The notes under the pieces: generated by a model
The model's input: the letters and a program-made list of their open reading frames with translations, nothing else
Told to the model about the DNA's origin: nothing
The model's database searches: none
Program-made: the position numbers and the translations under genes
In this document: piece after piece, positions 23,051 through 23,297 of the stretch
How the letters are laid out: each line of letters starts with the position of its first letter
How positions within the stretch are numbered: the first letter of the stretch is position 1
Source: JBGQMW01 sp963769845
GTDB lineage: Archaea > Thermoproteota > Bathyarchaeia > Bathyarchaeales > Bathycorpusculaceae
Length of the DNA stretch: 23,297 nt
Assembly: GCA_963769845.1 (NCBI GenBank)
Contig: CAVYNL010000028.1
Coordinates: 1-23,297 of the forward strand
Direction of reading: 5' to 3'

Positions 23051-23297
23051 TTCGCCCAGCGTCCGCGGCTAATTCGTAGAACACTGACGGAAATTCTGGT
23101 TAGGTCAAATTATGAGTCATTATAGCAAGCATTTTGACAAATTTCGGAGTTGGCTATGAATATGAGAAACCCCTCCACTCAAAGAAAGATGAGAAGGATT
23201 TCCGGCTTCCGGGTTTCACAATTAAGTATGAAGAAGAGGAATACTACTGGGAGCATTTTTGCATGCTTGAAGTTCCCGAGTACAAAAGAGAGTCCGC
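23051..23297 (+). pseudogene. Decayed PD-(D/E)XK nuclease domain fragment, runs off the window
   Basis: Two frames join at 23116. The first reads RTLTEILVRSNYE and, with one base added, continues VIIASILTNFGVGYEYEKPL, FRLPGFTIKYEEEEYYWEHF and CMLEVPEYKRES to the window edge. This is the nuclease domain often fused to the C-terminus of superfamily 1 DNA helicases, with the pattern VRSxxEVxIAxxL-G-xYEYExPL-xxPDFTI-xxYYWEHLGML. Here the catalytic PDF reads PGF, so the key aspartate is lost, and EHLG reads EHFC. No helicase part lies upstream; the tRNA and a gene-free stretch do instead. A truncated and probably inactive remnant is the best reading. A downstream continuation cannot be seen. Confidence 0.65.

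Noticed and set aside
22818..23297. tRNA-Asn as the attachment site of an integrated element
   Set aside because: No integrase gene and no second copy of the tRNA 3' end are visible; only the nuclease remnant hints at past insertion.

Overview
The window looks archaeal. It carries an archaeal-type ATP-dependent DNA ligase, a NurA nuclease/HerA ATPase pair, a four-gene 2-oxoacid:ferredoxin oxidoreductase cluster (gamma, delta, alpha, beta), a ferredoxin:disulfide-reductase-like protein fused to a rubredoxin-like domain, and AT-rich TATA-like boxes about 25-30 bases before likely transcript starts. Starts are a mix of ATG and many TTG codons behind GGAGG/GGTGA ribosome sites. Gene content and style suggest an anaerobic TACK-type archaeon, possibly Bathyarchaeia. 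That lineage is an inference, because no phylogenetic marker was compared.

Layout. Bases 1-1054 (-) hold a radical SAM gene broken by three single-base losses and cut by the window edge. Bases 1260-2952 (+) hold two family-2 glycosyltransferases, the second with an in-frame TAA. Bases 2955-4739 (-) pair a PurM/HypE-like protein with an ECF-type S component. A small TPR protein follows (4893-5276, +), then a DNA ligase split by one extra G in a G-run (5389-7078, +). Bases 7151-10594 (-) hold an FMN reductase, an L-lactate dehydrogenase, endonuclease III and a glutaredoxin/ferredoxin:disulfide reductase operon. A conserved-looking 49-residue ORF lies between the last two on the + strand.

A 379-base gap (10595-10973) contains nested palindromes and a hairpin. 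Next come a receiver-PAS-PAS-PAS-histidine kinase gene split by one frameshift (10974-13230, -) and, divergently, nurA-herA (13396-17152, +). A GNAT acetyltransferase (17167-17943, -), the por cluster (18001-21081, -), a radical SAM protein of the B12-binding architecture (21213-22700, +) and tRNA-Asn(GUU) with encoded CCA (22741-22817, +) follow. The right end holds a decayed, truncated PD-(D/E)XK nuclease domain.

How it fits together. The ferredoxin-linked genes form a theme: the por enzyme would make reduced ferredoxin and acetyl-CoA, lactate dehydrogenase links pyruvate to NADH, and the disulfide reductase could pass ferredoxin electrons to the glutaredoxin. Ligase, endonuclease III and NurA-HerA form a DNA-repair theme. 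Base-composition skew on the + strand changes from G/T-rich to C/A-rich near 10.7 kb regardless of gene direction. Six or more gene disruptions, most repairable by one base, mean that either the assembly has residual indel errors or the two ends are genuinely decaying; the ligase case strongly suggests at least some are errors.
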